NCBI GenBank assembly: GCA_013180625.2 | Contig: SNVD02010473.1 | Span: 3,658,001 to 3,722,000, forward strand | Direction of reading: 5' to 3' | Source: Boswellia sacra | Lineage: Eukaryota; Streptophyta; Magnoliopsida; Sapindales; Burseraceae | Length of the DNA: 64,000 bases | Shown here: in pieces, positions 51,401 to 62,566 of the stretch | How positions within the stretch are numbered: position 1 is the first letter of the stretch | How the letters are laid out: each line of letters begins with the position of its first letter | Made by a program: the position numbers and the translations under genes | The notes under the pieces: generated by a model | Database searches by the model: none | Told to the model about the DNA's origin: nothing | Seen by the model: the letters and a program-made list of their open reading frames with translations, nothing else

Positions 51401-52932
51401 TCTGACTCCTGGAGGAAAGCAATGGATACAGAATTTCAAGCTTTAACTAAGAACAAAACATGGACTTTAGTTCCCTTTTCTCCTCTCTATAATTTGGTGG
51501 GAAATAAATGGGTGTTCAAACTTAAATTCAATAGTGATGGGACTGTCCATAGGCACAAAGCCAGGCTGGTGGCAAAAGGGTTTCACCAAACACCTGGAAT
51601 CGATTACTCTGAAACATATAGTCCAGTAGTGAAAGCTGGAACTATTAGAGTAATTCTTACCTTGGCAGTAACTAGAAATTGGGAAATAAGACAACTAGAC
51701 TTCAATAATGCCTTTTTGAATGGCAAATTGGAGGAATCAGTCTACATGGTACAACCAGAAGGGTTTATAGATTCATCCAAACCCTCTCATGTCTGTAAAC
51801 TGCATAAAGCTTTGTATGGTCTTAAACAGGCTCCTAGGGCCTGGTTTGATAAGTGGAAAGGCACACTATTGAGTTGGAACTTCATCAATGCAAAGTCAGA
51901 CTCCTCCTTGTTCATTTACAAGACAGAAGGCATCTTGATTTTTATCCTAGTATATGTAGATGATATACTAATTACTGGAAATAATCAAGAATCCATACAA
52001 GGACTCATATCCAAACTGAATAAATTGTTTGCACTTAAGGATCTTGGAGAGCTTCATTATTTTCTTGGGATAGAGGTAAGAAGAAATGACACAGGCATGT
52101 ATTTAAATCAGTCGAAATACATAGCTGATTTACTTAAGAAACTACAGCTTGAGCATTTGAAACCTTGCTCTACACCAGTTGCTGTTAGCAAAGACAAGAG
52201 AATTGAAGATTCAAATTCTTTTTATGATCCTACACTATACAGAAGTGCTGTGGGAGCCCTGCAATATCTTACTTACACCAGGCCAGACATTGCCTTCGCA
52301 GTGAATAAACTCAGCCAAGCTCTCCAGACTCCCAAAATGATTCATTGGCAAGGAGTGAAGAGAATTCTGAGATATCTTCAAAATACCAAGCTCTTTGGGC
52401 TTCATATCAAACCCTGTGAATACATCAATATAACCGGATTCTCAGATGCAGATTGGGCCTGCAATGTAGAAGACAGGAAGTCAATTGGAAGCTACTGTGT
52501 GTTCTTAGGTGACACATTAGTATCTTGGCAGTCAAAAAAACAACCTGTTGTCTCCATGTCAAGCACAGAATCAGAATACCGTGCCCTGGCCCAGGTTGCA
52601 GCTGAGATTACATGGATTCATCATTATTAAGTGAACTGCATTGCCAACCATCTCAATGCCCAGTCACTTGGTGTGACAATACCAGTGCCAGTGCTCTGGC
52701 CTCCAATCCTGTTCTTCACGCAAGAACAAAACATATTGAGATAGACATTCACTTTGTTATAGACAAAGTATTGCAGAAAGAACTTGAAGTTAGGTATGTA
52801 CCTTCCTGTGACCAGCTAGCCGATTGTCTCACCAAACCATTGACAATGCCTCAGTTCCATGTCTTCCGAAGTAAACTTGGAGTGGTAGAATTACCCTCCA
52901 GTTTGAGGGGGGATGTGAAGACAGCCCATTGA
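48404..52932 (+). pseudogene. gag-pol polyprotein remnant of the copia element
   Basis: One frame starting at 48404 runs through gag, with a CCHC zinc knuckle (CQICGKIGHSATIC, 49298-49339), an aspartic protease site DSG (49517-49525), an integrase HHCC region from about 50081 with acidic core residues in HTDLWG and QGKAERK, a reverse transcriptase with YVDD (51953-51964), and the start of RNase H (FSDADWA, SMSSTESEYRAL). Three breaks are visible: stop codons at 49181-49183 and 50456-50458, and a frame change near 52612-52630 inside RNase H, after which the next frame continues to 52932. The rest is well preserved, in keeping with the near-identical LTRs. The copy is unlikely to make full-length protein but could be mobilised in trans. 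Confidence 0.92.
52905..52913 (+). other. Polypurine tract of the copia element
   Basis: GAGGGGGGA lies immediately before the right LTR, where plus-strand DNA synthesis would be primed. Confidence 0.85.
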
Positions 52933-53257
52933 GCTCCTGCTCTGCACTGCAGATTGTGTCCTGCACTTGTTTTCTGTTCTTCAGGTTTCTTTGTTCCTTT
53001 AAGTAAGCTAATTCGGCTTACTGTTTTATTAACTCTATTATTCAGTTAGTTAGCTTAATTAGCAAGTTAGTTATGGATTAGGTGTACAGTATTCTAGAAT
53101 TGCCATGTAATGTCTTTCTATTGGCTATAGCTGCTGAAGCCTCTGATGATGTACACCTGGCTACTACTTTTTTGTAATGATCCGGATATAAATATATCAC
53201 AGTATCTCACTCTGCATTCAGCTGAGATTTTACTGTTTAATTCCCAAAATTCCAAGT
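52914..53257 (+). repeat. 3' LTR of the copia element
   Basis: 344 bp, same length as the left LTR, with two A residues where the left copy has G. It is followed by the TTCAC target duplication. Confidence 0.95.
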
Positions 53258-53262
53258 TTCAC

Positions 53263-56200
53263 ATCCAATACATAAATCCTAATCTTCTTAGTTATATTTA
53301 CTTATACATTCGCATCTTCATATATAAATCGTAATATTTTTCTTAATTTCTAAATTGAAATTGCATGAAAACTTTCGACAAATAAAAAGTACTTTTGAAA
53401 CAACAAAGAGAAGTTGTACTGGTTGCTGTCTATAGGAGAAAGCTTAATAGTTACAGAAGAAAAGCTAACACTTTGAGAGACAAATATAAATACTCCTTCA
53501 ACAAAGGAAAAAGAGATATTTTGAAAGGAAAATGAAAAATTAAGTCAAATTTCATAGAGAAATAGAAAGTATAAACTTTTTTTTCCTAATAAAGTAAGTA
53601 ATAAAAAGAAAGTAATAGAAAAGCTATTCATGTGAAATGTTATATTTCTCATCTTCCAAAATATATAACATAAAAGAGGGTTATTTGCGAAACATAAAAT
53701 AAAAGAGGGTTGGAGTGGCAAATTCAAGGTGGAGTGGTAAATTCAAAGTAGGGGGCTAGGACGTCCATGGGGTTTGCCTCCTTGATTTTCTAGTATGGGC
53801 GAACAATGGGCTTTGATTACACTACAATTGAGGTACTGATACATTGATGTATATAAAATTTGGAAAACTTTATATAAAAATTATAAAAACATAAATAAAA
53901 ATTGTTATGAATACCAAAAAAAATGTTTTGAATATAAAAATTAGAAATAGATATAAAGTTGTGAATGAGACGTATAAAAGTTATAAAAGTGACTTTCAAG
54001 TTTTATTAACTATTTAAAAATTTATGTACTTATTTATAACTTTTGTATACCCATTATCATAATTTTTATATGAATTTAATGAAAATTATGTATAGATGCC
54101 TTTGACACCTTTGAGGTACTGTAGGATGACCCCAAACGATGGGGCATATCTTTTATATTCTTAATCTTTTAACTCTTCTCAAAGTTGCTGATCAATTACA
54201 TGGTCCCCGGGTGTACAATTTTGATGTTGTACAATTTAGAGTCAAAAAGGCATATCTGCTATTCAACCGACATCTTATGAGAGGTGTTAAGCATGCAGCT
54301 AGGTTGGTTAATTAGCTGAAAACAAAGAAAAGTATTTCTTAATTCTTATTAAGGGCCACCAAAATAAGAATACTAGCAGAAGCAGAAACCAAGAGGTCAC
54401 CTAAAAGGAATCTTTTCTTGGGTTGTCAAAAATTTGCTTGACAATAACACGTATTCCCATTTGAGCATGATTAGTAAATTAAAATATTTATGAAAATAAG
54501 ATGGTCTAACATGTGACAATCTCCTCAAAAAGAGAGAAGATGTGTATATTTTCAGCACACAAGAACTTGGAATCCCCAAAACTAAAAAGCTCCAATTCGT
54601 ACACAACGGGGAGAGGATTCATACAAATCCTAAACCCACAAAAGATTAAGATTATAAAGACATCATTATCTTTGTTATTAGCAGATTATTACTAATGATA
54701 TATCATTAGGACTCAAGGCATGACATTGGTAAATGGAGCCAACTAGGCTACTACAGTGTTTCATGTGTCCAAATCTCGTTTGTGCTGCTCTTTGCGAAGT
54801 AATTATCTTGTAGCAGGTGGCTTCTTTTGCTTGCTTGTAGCTTTTTAGGAAGAAATGCAATGCAATGAACAGCATTGAAGTGAGGAATGAGTACTTTGAG
54901 ATTATATACTTGAAGCAGAAGTTACTTTTTAGATGATTTTGGTCCCTACACTTGGCATTATGGTGCCTGCACTGTCACCAAATTAGATATATTAGATAAA
55001 ACATAAAAGCAAGCAAGCAACCACAAAGAACTTGCAATATTGACAGTTGCTACATGATATAATATACTCTAAATTCTCTGTCTAGTAGTAAACAGAAATT
55101 TTAGATAGAGACTAGATATGTGAGATTAAAGATTAAGATGAGATGTTGGTGAAATTTGTTTTTCTTTCTTTTTAACTTGTTGAACCAAGCAATAGATGGC
55201 ACACTGTTCTCAATGGTAGGCACAAGCGTCAAGTTGGAGGACAGGCCCTCGTGTTCTAAACTCTTTAACACTAAAGTTTAGCTTATTATATAGTTTCATA
55301 GTTAAAAAATATGAGATGATTTAGTAATCCTATGCATAATCACCTGCCTGCCATGTTCCACAGCTCTTAATTTGATGCTCATGACTTGCCTCTCTTTGGG
55401 AACTATGTTTTGCTATTTGATTTACCACCGCCTTCCTCTTACTTTCTCTTTACAAGAATATTCAAATTAATTAACTTTATTAATTGCTTATAAGAATTCC
55501 TTTTTTTTTTAATTATTAATCGAGTTATTAAACTTTAGCCTCTCTCAATTACTTGGGGAAGTACAAAATTTTGGTTAATTTCCTCTACTCTCTGTGAAAA
55601 GGTTTGTTTTCTCGAAACTAAAGGAAGGAATCGATATTCATTGATTTTTTGTAATGAGAAATTAATCATTAACATTATGTTCAGGATCAAAGTAAACTTC
55701 ACATCATGCCAATTACGTTGTACCTTAAATAAGTTAAAACGGTATCTCATTTTCAATGGTACTACATGCATAACATTCATACATGTACATCTTGATTTGA
55801 CGTAAAATTAGTAAAATAAAAAGAAGTACAAAAATTGATTTAAAAAAATGTATTTAATGATGCAAGTGCTTCCCACTATTTATTCTGTTCAATATTTTAG
55901 TAATGAACAAGGATCACATACTCATCTTATCTCATCTCTAGCTCATCTTTTTAATAAAGTAGTGATTTATAGTTATATAAGGCATATTAATGACGAGAGA
56001 AAATAAATACATGTTTTAATAATTCACTAGGATAAAAATTCACTTGACAATAAATCCTCAAAAGTTGAGGCAAAATTAGGTTAGCAGAGAATTTTGATCC
56101 GTTAATCCTGGATGTCATATGAGATTAATTTTCTTGATCATTAACAAGCATTTCTTTTCTTTTCCCTTTTTCTATTTTTAATTAGACTTTGGGAATGAAT

Positions 56201-57278
56201 AAGGTCCTCGTCACTTAGTAGATTTCTCGACTCTTAAGGAACACCAAGTAGCAATATACGCTGATAAATCAGCAGAAAGATTCCACTGCCTAATAACTAA
56301 ATTTTTCCTTCGTTTAGTAAAAGATAAAGAAAAGGGAAAGAAAAACCCTATATGGAATCCAATGAAAGTCGAATCCCTTATATTATAACATTCCTTTACT
56401 TATTATTCTTTCAAAAATTTACACTGAATGATGATACAGAATCTCTGACTGTAACCATTGCGAGGATTTGACTCTATTAACTAATATCAATAACCCTACT
56501 GTGGTCATATTTACCAGCTTAATAAATTCAAGAAACCAGATTGCATCCAATTAAATAATACAGTAGAGCTTCAAAGCATGATTAACATGAAAATTAGACC
56601 CTAGCTAGCTAACTATATTAGGAAGTATCTAGAGAGAAATTCGATAATTAAAGGATATTCAATTGTTTAGTTGTTTAATTTTTAAATGCTTTAGAGCTAG
56701 CTAGCTATGAAATCATAGACTGAAAAGACATGCCAAGGCTAAGCCAGCTGGTAGAACCTAAAGTTTGTTCATTAGAAAATTGAGAAAATTTCAAAAAAGC
56801 TGCTAATTTTGCAGAAGGGTTTGTGGTCCTGTATATATAATTTAATTTCTCAATTTTCTGATACGCATGGGATGGAGGAAGCCCTAGATTGTTAATTAAT
56901 TTACTAATTAATTATCGTTATTAAAGCCATGTAGTTTTCTCTTCACTAAACTCAACTTAGTGTTAGTGGGTCTTGCGAGTGTATAGTTGCATGCATGTCA
57001 ACATATTATAAGTACACTTTCCATCTAACACAGGATCATGAAACCTCGAGGCCAAACTTTGGTAGTCCAGTTCAGCTAATGAAAATCAAATTCAAATTGA
57101 GAACATTGTTTCCATTTTTTTTAATAATTTGATGCAGTTAATCGAATATTTAATTAATTATCTTTGATTTTTGAGTTTTATATTGATATAGTTCCGCTCG
57201 TACCCAGAAGTAATATTTTAAATAATGTAGCTAGCTCTCTGTCGGAACCCTAGCTTTGACTTGGTTTGAAGTTCTCTC
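53263..57278. other. Gene-poor intergenic region between the copia element and the GLV locus
   Basis: About 4 kb of AT-rich DNA with no frame resembling a known protein. Its right end is the GLV promoter. I saw no RNA gene or structured repeat. Confidence 0.45.
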
Positions 57279-57285
57279 TATAAAA
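57279..57285 (+). promoter_or_regulatory. TATA box of the GLV/RGF locus
   Basis: TATAAAA lies 88-94 bp upstream of the first ATG in the context CTCTCTATAAAACC, so a start site would fall near 57310. Confidence 0.65.
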
Positions 57286-57372
57286 CCAACACAGTACGTT
57301 TTCAAGGTCCCTCTCTTTCATGTTGTTGAACAACAGACACACACAAAGGAAAATATCAGAAAACCAGTTGAG

Positions 57373-58060
57373 ATGCTGCACTTAAGATTTTTAAGCATGG
57401 TACTAGGGCTTCTCCTCGTTATGCATAGCATAAGGGGCTGCTGTTCCGCACAAGCTCATCAAGGTAGCTAACAACCGTAATTGCTTTAATATTTTTCATT
57501 CTTGTTGTTGAATGTTAGGAAATTATGTATATGATAGGTTGAGCAATTATATATATTTATCTCCATTTCTCCTTTTGTAGATAAAGAAACAACTAGAAGT
57601 GGGCTTGCGGCAAGTGATCAAGGCTATATTGTTTCCGCTTCAGAGGTAGGCTGATTGCTGAGTGCACATATGATAATTGCTGGGTTGTTCTCTTTTTGTT
57701 TTGATCTCCACAAAGCACATATATGTGTATATGCAGGAACTTGTTGATGATGTTGCAAGTATCAGCATAAGGAAACCATGGCTTGAAGGAAGGAAAATGG
57801 CTGCACGTAAAGGGAGTTGGAAAGAATTTCGAAAGGAGAAGGAGCAAGTGAAGGATAAAGGGATTTCAGAGATTTCAGGTGCAACTCATTCTGATGGAAA
57901 TTGTGACCTTGAAGGGAGGGAAGATTTTTGTACGAAACGAAAATTTGAGGATAGAAGTAATAATAGTAGTAGTGATCATAAGATTGAGGCAGCAGCTGGT
58001 TTTGTAGCTTTCAATGCTGATTATCATGGGCCTAAACGCCACCCTCCTAAACACAACTGA
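57373..58060 (+). CDS. GOLVEN/RGF (CLEL) signalling-peptide precursor, isoform with first cassette
   Basis: Three exons (57373-57463, 57581-57645 and 57737-58060) encode 159 residues. The N-terminus MLHLRFLSMVLGLLLVMHSI is a signal peptide. The middle is a hydrophilic, variable propeptide typical of plant peptide hormones. The protein ends exactly with DYHGPKRHPPKHN (58019-58057), matching the RGF/GLV mature pattern D-Y-x-x-P-x-x-H-P-P-x-H-N: a sulfatable Tyr after Asp and a Pro of the type that is hydroxylated. Known RGF/GLV peptides are secreted and act through RGI/RGFR receptor kinases on root meristem size, gravitropism and root hairs. Position beside the GLIP7-like gene fits Arabidopsis GLV9 (AT5G15725, from memory). 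Exon 1 ends in phase 1, which matters for the second cassette downstream. Confidence 0.9.
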
Positions 58061-58385
58061 GGGAAAAGCTAGCAAATTAAGAAAACTTTTATTAGGATCG
58101 TTTTGTCTTCATTATATCCTAAGTAAATATATAGCTAGCAAGCTAGAATGTGTTGGATATGATAGTTGTGTATATGGTTTCTCGTTTTATAAATGGATTT
58201 TCGAATGCTATAGATTGAACTAATTGTGAATTTGATGATCTTATTACTATTCTGTTATCTACATTAAATTCTTTTACTCGGTTGAGGAATTACCAAAAAA
58301 TTTTAGTATGCCTATGTGGGATGCATTGGAAGATATTGAAGGTAAATAATGTAGATCATTATATATATTTGTTCTTTTAATGCAG
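58061..58385 (+). other. Spacer between the two GLV cassettes, no signal-peptide exon seen
   Basis: 325 bp. I checked its ATGs: they stop quickly or lack a hydrophobic run with a usable phase-1 donor. One frame at 58304 (MPMWDALEDIEG) ends at a GTAAAT donor in phase 1 but is not a signal peptide. TTTTAATGCAG at its right end is the acceptor of the second cassette. Confidence 0.5.
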
Positions 58386-59044
58386 GAAAGAGCAGTGCTG
58401 AAGCTTCAAAGAAGTCTCTTGAAAGAACTTTTCAGTACCAAGTTGATTATGATCAGGTCTCTTTCTCTCTATCTTTCACAGCACACACACAATACAGATA
58501 GACACACACCCGCATCCGCATACATTCCTAACTAGCATGGAAGCAAATGAACAGAACGCCAATTAGTTAAACTTGGTATAAATTGACTATTTGACCAAGA
58601 ATCATTATATAATACTATTTTAATGCAAAAAATCTACCTTTATGGAATCTTTTTGTTGTAAAATTCCAACACTTCACATTGAAAAGTTACTAGTAAATTA
58701 TAATAATTAACTTTATGTTCAGTATCCAAGCTTACTTGCTCTTTGTGTTGACACAACAGAAGGATATCAACATGCAGCTGGAACGGAAGACTTTGAAACC
58801 TGACAGCTTGGGAATACCTAGGAGTGAGCCAGCTGTTCCTCTCTTGAACTCCAAGTCTTTGCTAACTAAAACCAGCTTGGAAAGCCCTTCAAGGTCTGAA
58901 ATTAATGCCGACCATACAGCAGTTGAAGCACAAAGGCTTCTTATGGCGACTAAAGAGATTGTGAACCTGATGCACAAGGATTATAGGGGAATGGATAAGC
59001 CTCGCCGCAAGCCTCCAATCAACAATCATGAGCCTTGGCACTGA
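58386..59044 (+). CDS. Second GOLVEN/RGF-type peptide cassette (exons A and B), probably spliced to the upstream signal-peptide exon
   Basis: Exon A 58386-58456 and exon B 58760-59044 join in frame. Exon A is open only if entered in phase 1. That is the phase in which the signal-peptide exon 57373-57463 ends; exons 2 and 3 of the first isoform do not fit. Joining exon 1, A and B gives 148 residues: signal peptide, hydrophilic propeptide, then DYRGMDKPRRKPPINN plus HEPWH (58979-59041). The D-Y start and the K-P-P-I-N-N ending fit the GLV/RGF/CLEL group whose peptides carry RKPP rather than HHPP. The cassette could instead be a separate gene whose own first exon I failed to see, or one that has lost it. 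Borders: TGCAG|GAAAG, GATCAG|GTCTCT, AACAG|AAGGA. Confidence 0.75.
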
Positions 59045-59904
59045 GTTGATTTTGCCAATAACCCTTTTGCTTAGATATGTTTTAATTGGGTTCACAGGAT
59101 CAAGTGATCAGGTCACCTTAACCTATATATATATAGGATATGCAACTTCTTTTTTTGTTTGTTTGTTTTCGTGTTAGTTTGTTGGGTCATAATATAAAGG
59201 CATGCATAGGAACAAGGAATTGTTGTTTGCTTTTGTAACACAAGACACTTAGGCTTAGAAATTAAAACATAAGTTCTGTACATTAAGTGTGCCTGCATCA
59301 TAATTAAGCTTTTATCTTTATATATCTGAAATTAAGTTAATTACATTACTTTCCCATGTGTACTGTTTTGCTACCAAGTTGATAGTCTGAAATTGTAATC
59401 CTTTGACTTTTGGTGCATCAGAACTGCTTATAAATAACTTCCAGTCAAATCAGAAAAAGATTGAGCAGTATTCAACGTATCGATAATATTCTCCTTGAAG
59501 ATCATGACAATAGCATAAAACCAAACTACATATCCTGGCCTTCATATAATAAACATATCTTATCGATTGTGTAAGTAACTAAGGATAATTTATTGATAAA
59601 AATTATATAACAATGATGAATATACAGAGTATTTATTCAGGCGCAAATAACCCTACCAATACAAAGATAACCAAAATCAAGGGAAGATTTTAAAAAATTC
59701 TCAAATCCCAATTTTTTTCCCCTTAACCAGCCAACAGGTAAATGGGCCAGCTGTAACATAAGGATCATTACAGACTAATGGCCCAACCTTAGGTGCAACA
59801 AAGAAAGGGTTAATAAGATAATAATAAAAGAAAACCCTGTTATTCTTTAAACAACCCCTAAATTTTAGTTCTAAGTTCGAAAAAATTTTAGTTAAAATAA
59901 TATT

Positions 59905-60096
59905 AGATCTATAACTTATTTACAATTTAAATTTTATACATCCTAAGTTGGTAAGATATTATTGGATAAGTAATTATCACGTCCTGGGTTAATAAGATAT
60001 TATTAGATCTTTTATTTATTTTTATTTCTTACCCATCTAATAATAACTTGTTAATTCAAGTTGTATAAAAAAAGGTTATAAATAAGTTATAGATGT
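59905..60096. mobile_element. MITE-like inverted-repeat element
   Basis: The left end AGATCTATAACTTATTTACAA matches the reverse complement of the right end, ACATCTATAACTTATTTATAA, and the similarity continues inward for about 60 bp with gaps. The 192-bp unit is non-coding and could fold into a long hairpin. No identical target duplication was found. Confidence 0.55.
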
Positions 60097-60814
60097 AACA
60101 TTCTCCTTTTATTTATATATTTTGTTTCTGCTGAGTCAAAGATTGGCGTCCATTGTGAATGAGAGGTGAGAACTCTAGTCTTAAGGGGCAAATGAGGAAG
60201 GAACAATTGCTGCCAGCTCAAGGCCAAACTATATTATAATAATCCGTGCACAAATCATGCAAAGTAAATTTACCTTGTATTGATTGTAATCATGAATTGT
60301 CAATCAGAAGTATGCCAATCCTGCTCGTGACACTACTATGTACGTATATATTTGCAATAATAGTGAATGGAGAACATAGCTTTAAATCTCAAACATCGAT
60401 CATAATCCTTCCTGATAAATTCTCTCTTTTTTTTTTTTTCATTTCTTTCCTTTAAATAATGTACTCTAATTTCACAGGTTCTCGATGTCAAAACCCTCTT
60501 CTTCCAAAAAAATTGAAGTTCTTGTGTGCAAGGAAGTTAAAAAATATCCTAACTTAAAAGGGATTAAAAAAGAAACAGAAAATAAAAAAGAACTCAAGAA
60601 ATATGAAAATTTTATATAATAATCAAAACCCAAGTGATAATTAAAATCAAACAAACTAAGAGAGAGGAGGAACTTAGGGGCAGTTCCATCGATTACATCA
60701 CTTAAGACTTAAAATATATAATTTAACACTTATAACTCTTAATTGACATCATGTCACTAAATAATATGTTAAATGTAACGCATTAATTATCTTTATTATA
60801 GAAAATATATTGAA

Positions 60815-60992
60815 ATTTAATATGTTATACAATTTAAAAATTAAGTAGTGTGAATAAAATTAAATCAAATTATCAATAATATTAATAAGTAATAAACTTC
60901 CCATTAATTAATTAATATGAAAATAGGTTTCTATATATGTATTAGAATATGGAAAATATATAATTTCACTTAACAATTATAAGGAAATAAAA
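60815..60992. repeat. Dispersed repeat, copy 1
   Basis: Begins atttaatatgttatacaatt and ends aaggaaataaaa. It shares ordered blocks with 63841-63986 (aattaaatcaaattatcaata, aaaataggtttctat, ttagaatatg). Direct orientation; non-coding. Confidence 0.7.
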
Positions 60993-61150
60993 AAAATTTA
61001 AGCTAGGAAGAATAATAGAACTCTTCCCAAAAAAAATTTTCAAATCTCATCCGAGTGAAATATCTCATACTATAAGGAATAAGACCAATTATAAGGAATA
61101 TTCACGTACTAAACCTATTCGATTATATTAAATAAACAAAAAAAAAACTT

Positions 61151-62566
61151 ATGAACATTTTGATAGATGTCTATTTATATATTATTTTTATATCAATTCT
61201 TATATGCTTCTTTGCTATATTCCTTGGTATTTTTATGTTTTTATGTGATTTTTATGTTTGTGGGAGTTTTGGAGGAGCTTACACTAAGATGGACTAAAAC
61301 CTTTCATTTTCACCTCTGCCAGACAACTAACTTCTCGGATTTAATTGTATCCATCTACAATAAACCAGATAATATGCTATATACAATTGAAAAGCTTTAG
61401 AAGTCTAGTTTCTAGAGAATTTTATAGTTCATGAATTTGTGTAGTGTACAAGAAGTTATGATCAAAATGGTGTGAGTAGTGCAGAATTGTAAGTTTACAA
61501 ATCACTATTGTAGAGTTACTATAGCAGAGTATATAAATATATTTTAAGGTTTTATTTTCATAGCAAGGAGGGAGGAGAACGAGTTGGAGACTGCCTCTCT
61601 TGATTTCTAACATCTCTTGGAGTTCTTGAAGGAGAAAGAAGGCTTGAAAAGAGAAGGAACAACAATTCTAAAGAGATTTATCTACGTAGAAGGTTTTTAA
61701 AGGATTTGTCAAGTGTTTCCTTTCCTTTTCATTTTCTGGAATTTCTCTATGTTGTATTATATTGATATTGTATTTAAACATGTGTAACTCAATTCTATTT
61801 AGTTGGGGGTTATTTCAAAGCCCCCAACCAAATATGATTGTTTAAGAAATTATTATCCAATTCCTTAATTGAAGTTGCTTGTATTTTCTCATATTCAATG
61901 TTTATGATTACTTGTTGATTTTATTTGGGTGGTCAACTAAATAGAATCTGGTTGTTATCTATTGCTATAGATTAGAAATATTGATCCGTAATTATCTTGA
62001 ATTTCTAATTGTTATTAGCAAAAGTATGGTTGGAGATTGCAATTGGAGAATATAACCTAAGTTAAATAATTCGAGCTTGTATGTTTATTGCTTAGATTGA
62101 CTTATCTTTCTTATCGTAATATTTCCATTGAATTAAATTTAGAGAGCTCGTTCTAGGTTATTTAATAGATAGAAATTAAATAAAAAGCTTATTTTGTTTA
62201 ACGACAAAGTAATGAAAGATTAGGGTAACAGAGCTTGTTGTTATCTACAATTGATAATTTCAATATTGTAATTGGATGACAATTCTATAGTTAATTCACA
62301 AATTCACATCTTGTGATAGAGAATGATCCTTTAACCAAGTTTCTCTCATTGATTATTTCTCACTCTATTTAACTTTGTGTTGTGTTATTTTTCATTTGCA
62401 TTTGTATTTAATTTAGTTAATCATTCAACAAAGCTCCTCTATTTATTTTATTGTTGCTGTCTAATAACAAATTCAATTAGAACCAATCCTTGTGAGAACG
62501 ATATCTTACTTATCACTTTATTACTTGTGCGACTAGTATATATATTTGCTAGTTTTGAATGCATCA
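61151..62566 (+). mobile_element. Probable solo LTR (gypsy-type)
   Basis: A 1416-bp non-coding block bordered by AACTT on both sides (61146-61150 and 62567-62571), a possible 5-bp target duplication. Its 3' part (CCTTGTGAGAACGATATCTTACTTATCAC, shortened: cttgtgagaacgatat then ttacttgtgcgact) resembles the end of long plant gypsy LTRs. An 8-bp perfect hairpin (GTTGGGGG/CCCCCAAC, 61802-61828) lies inside. No primer site or gag-pol follows, so recombination to a solo LTR is the simplest reading. Exact ends are uncertain. Confidence 0.5.

Larger units (their letters stand above)
48030..53257 (+). mobile_element. Ty1/copia LTR retrotransposon, complete in structure, coding-defective
   Basis: Two 344-bp LTRs (48030-48373 and 52914-53257) flank one gag-pol region, and the whole 5228-bp element is bordered by the 5-bp duplication TTCAC (48025-48029 and 53258-53262). 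The primer site TGGTATCAGAGC follows the left LTR and the purine tract GAGGGGGGA precedes the right one. Domain order gag, protease, integrase, reverse transcriptase, RNase H marks it as copia rather than gypsy. The LTRs differ at only two positions, both G on the left and A on the right, so insertion was recent. Coding breaks make it non-autonomous. The LTR ends in AAGT rather than CA; the boundary is set by equal LTR length and the target duplication. Confidence 0.95.
59045..61150. other. Intergenic region right of the GLV locus
   Basis: About 2.1 kb, AT-rich. The left end is the 3' UTR of the second GLV cassette. It contains a MITE-like hairpin (59905-60096) and one copy of a dispersed repeat (60815-60992). 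No coding frame is recognisable. Confidence 0.45.

Noticed and set aside
58304..58340. Possible extra exon between the GLV cassettes (MPMWDALEDIEG, phase-1 donor)
   Set aside because: It is not a signal peptide. As an internal exon after exon 1 it would leave phase 0 and put the second cassette out of frame.
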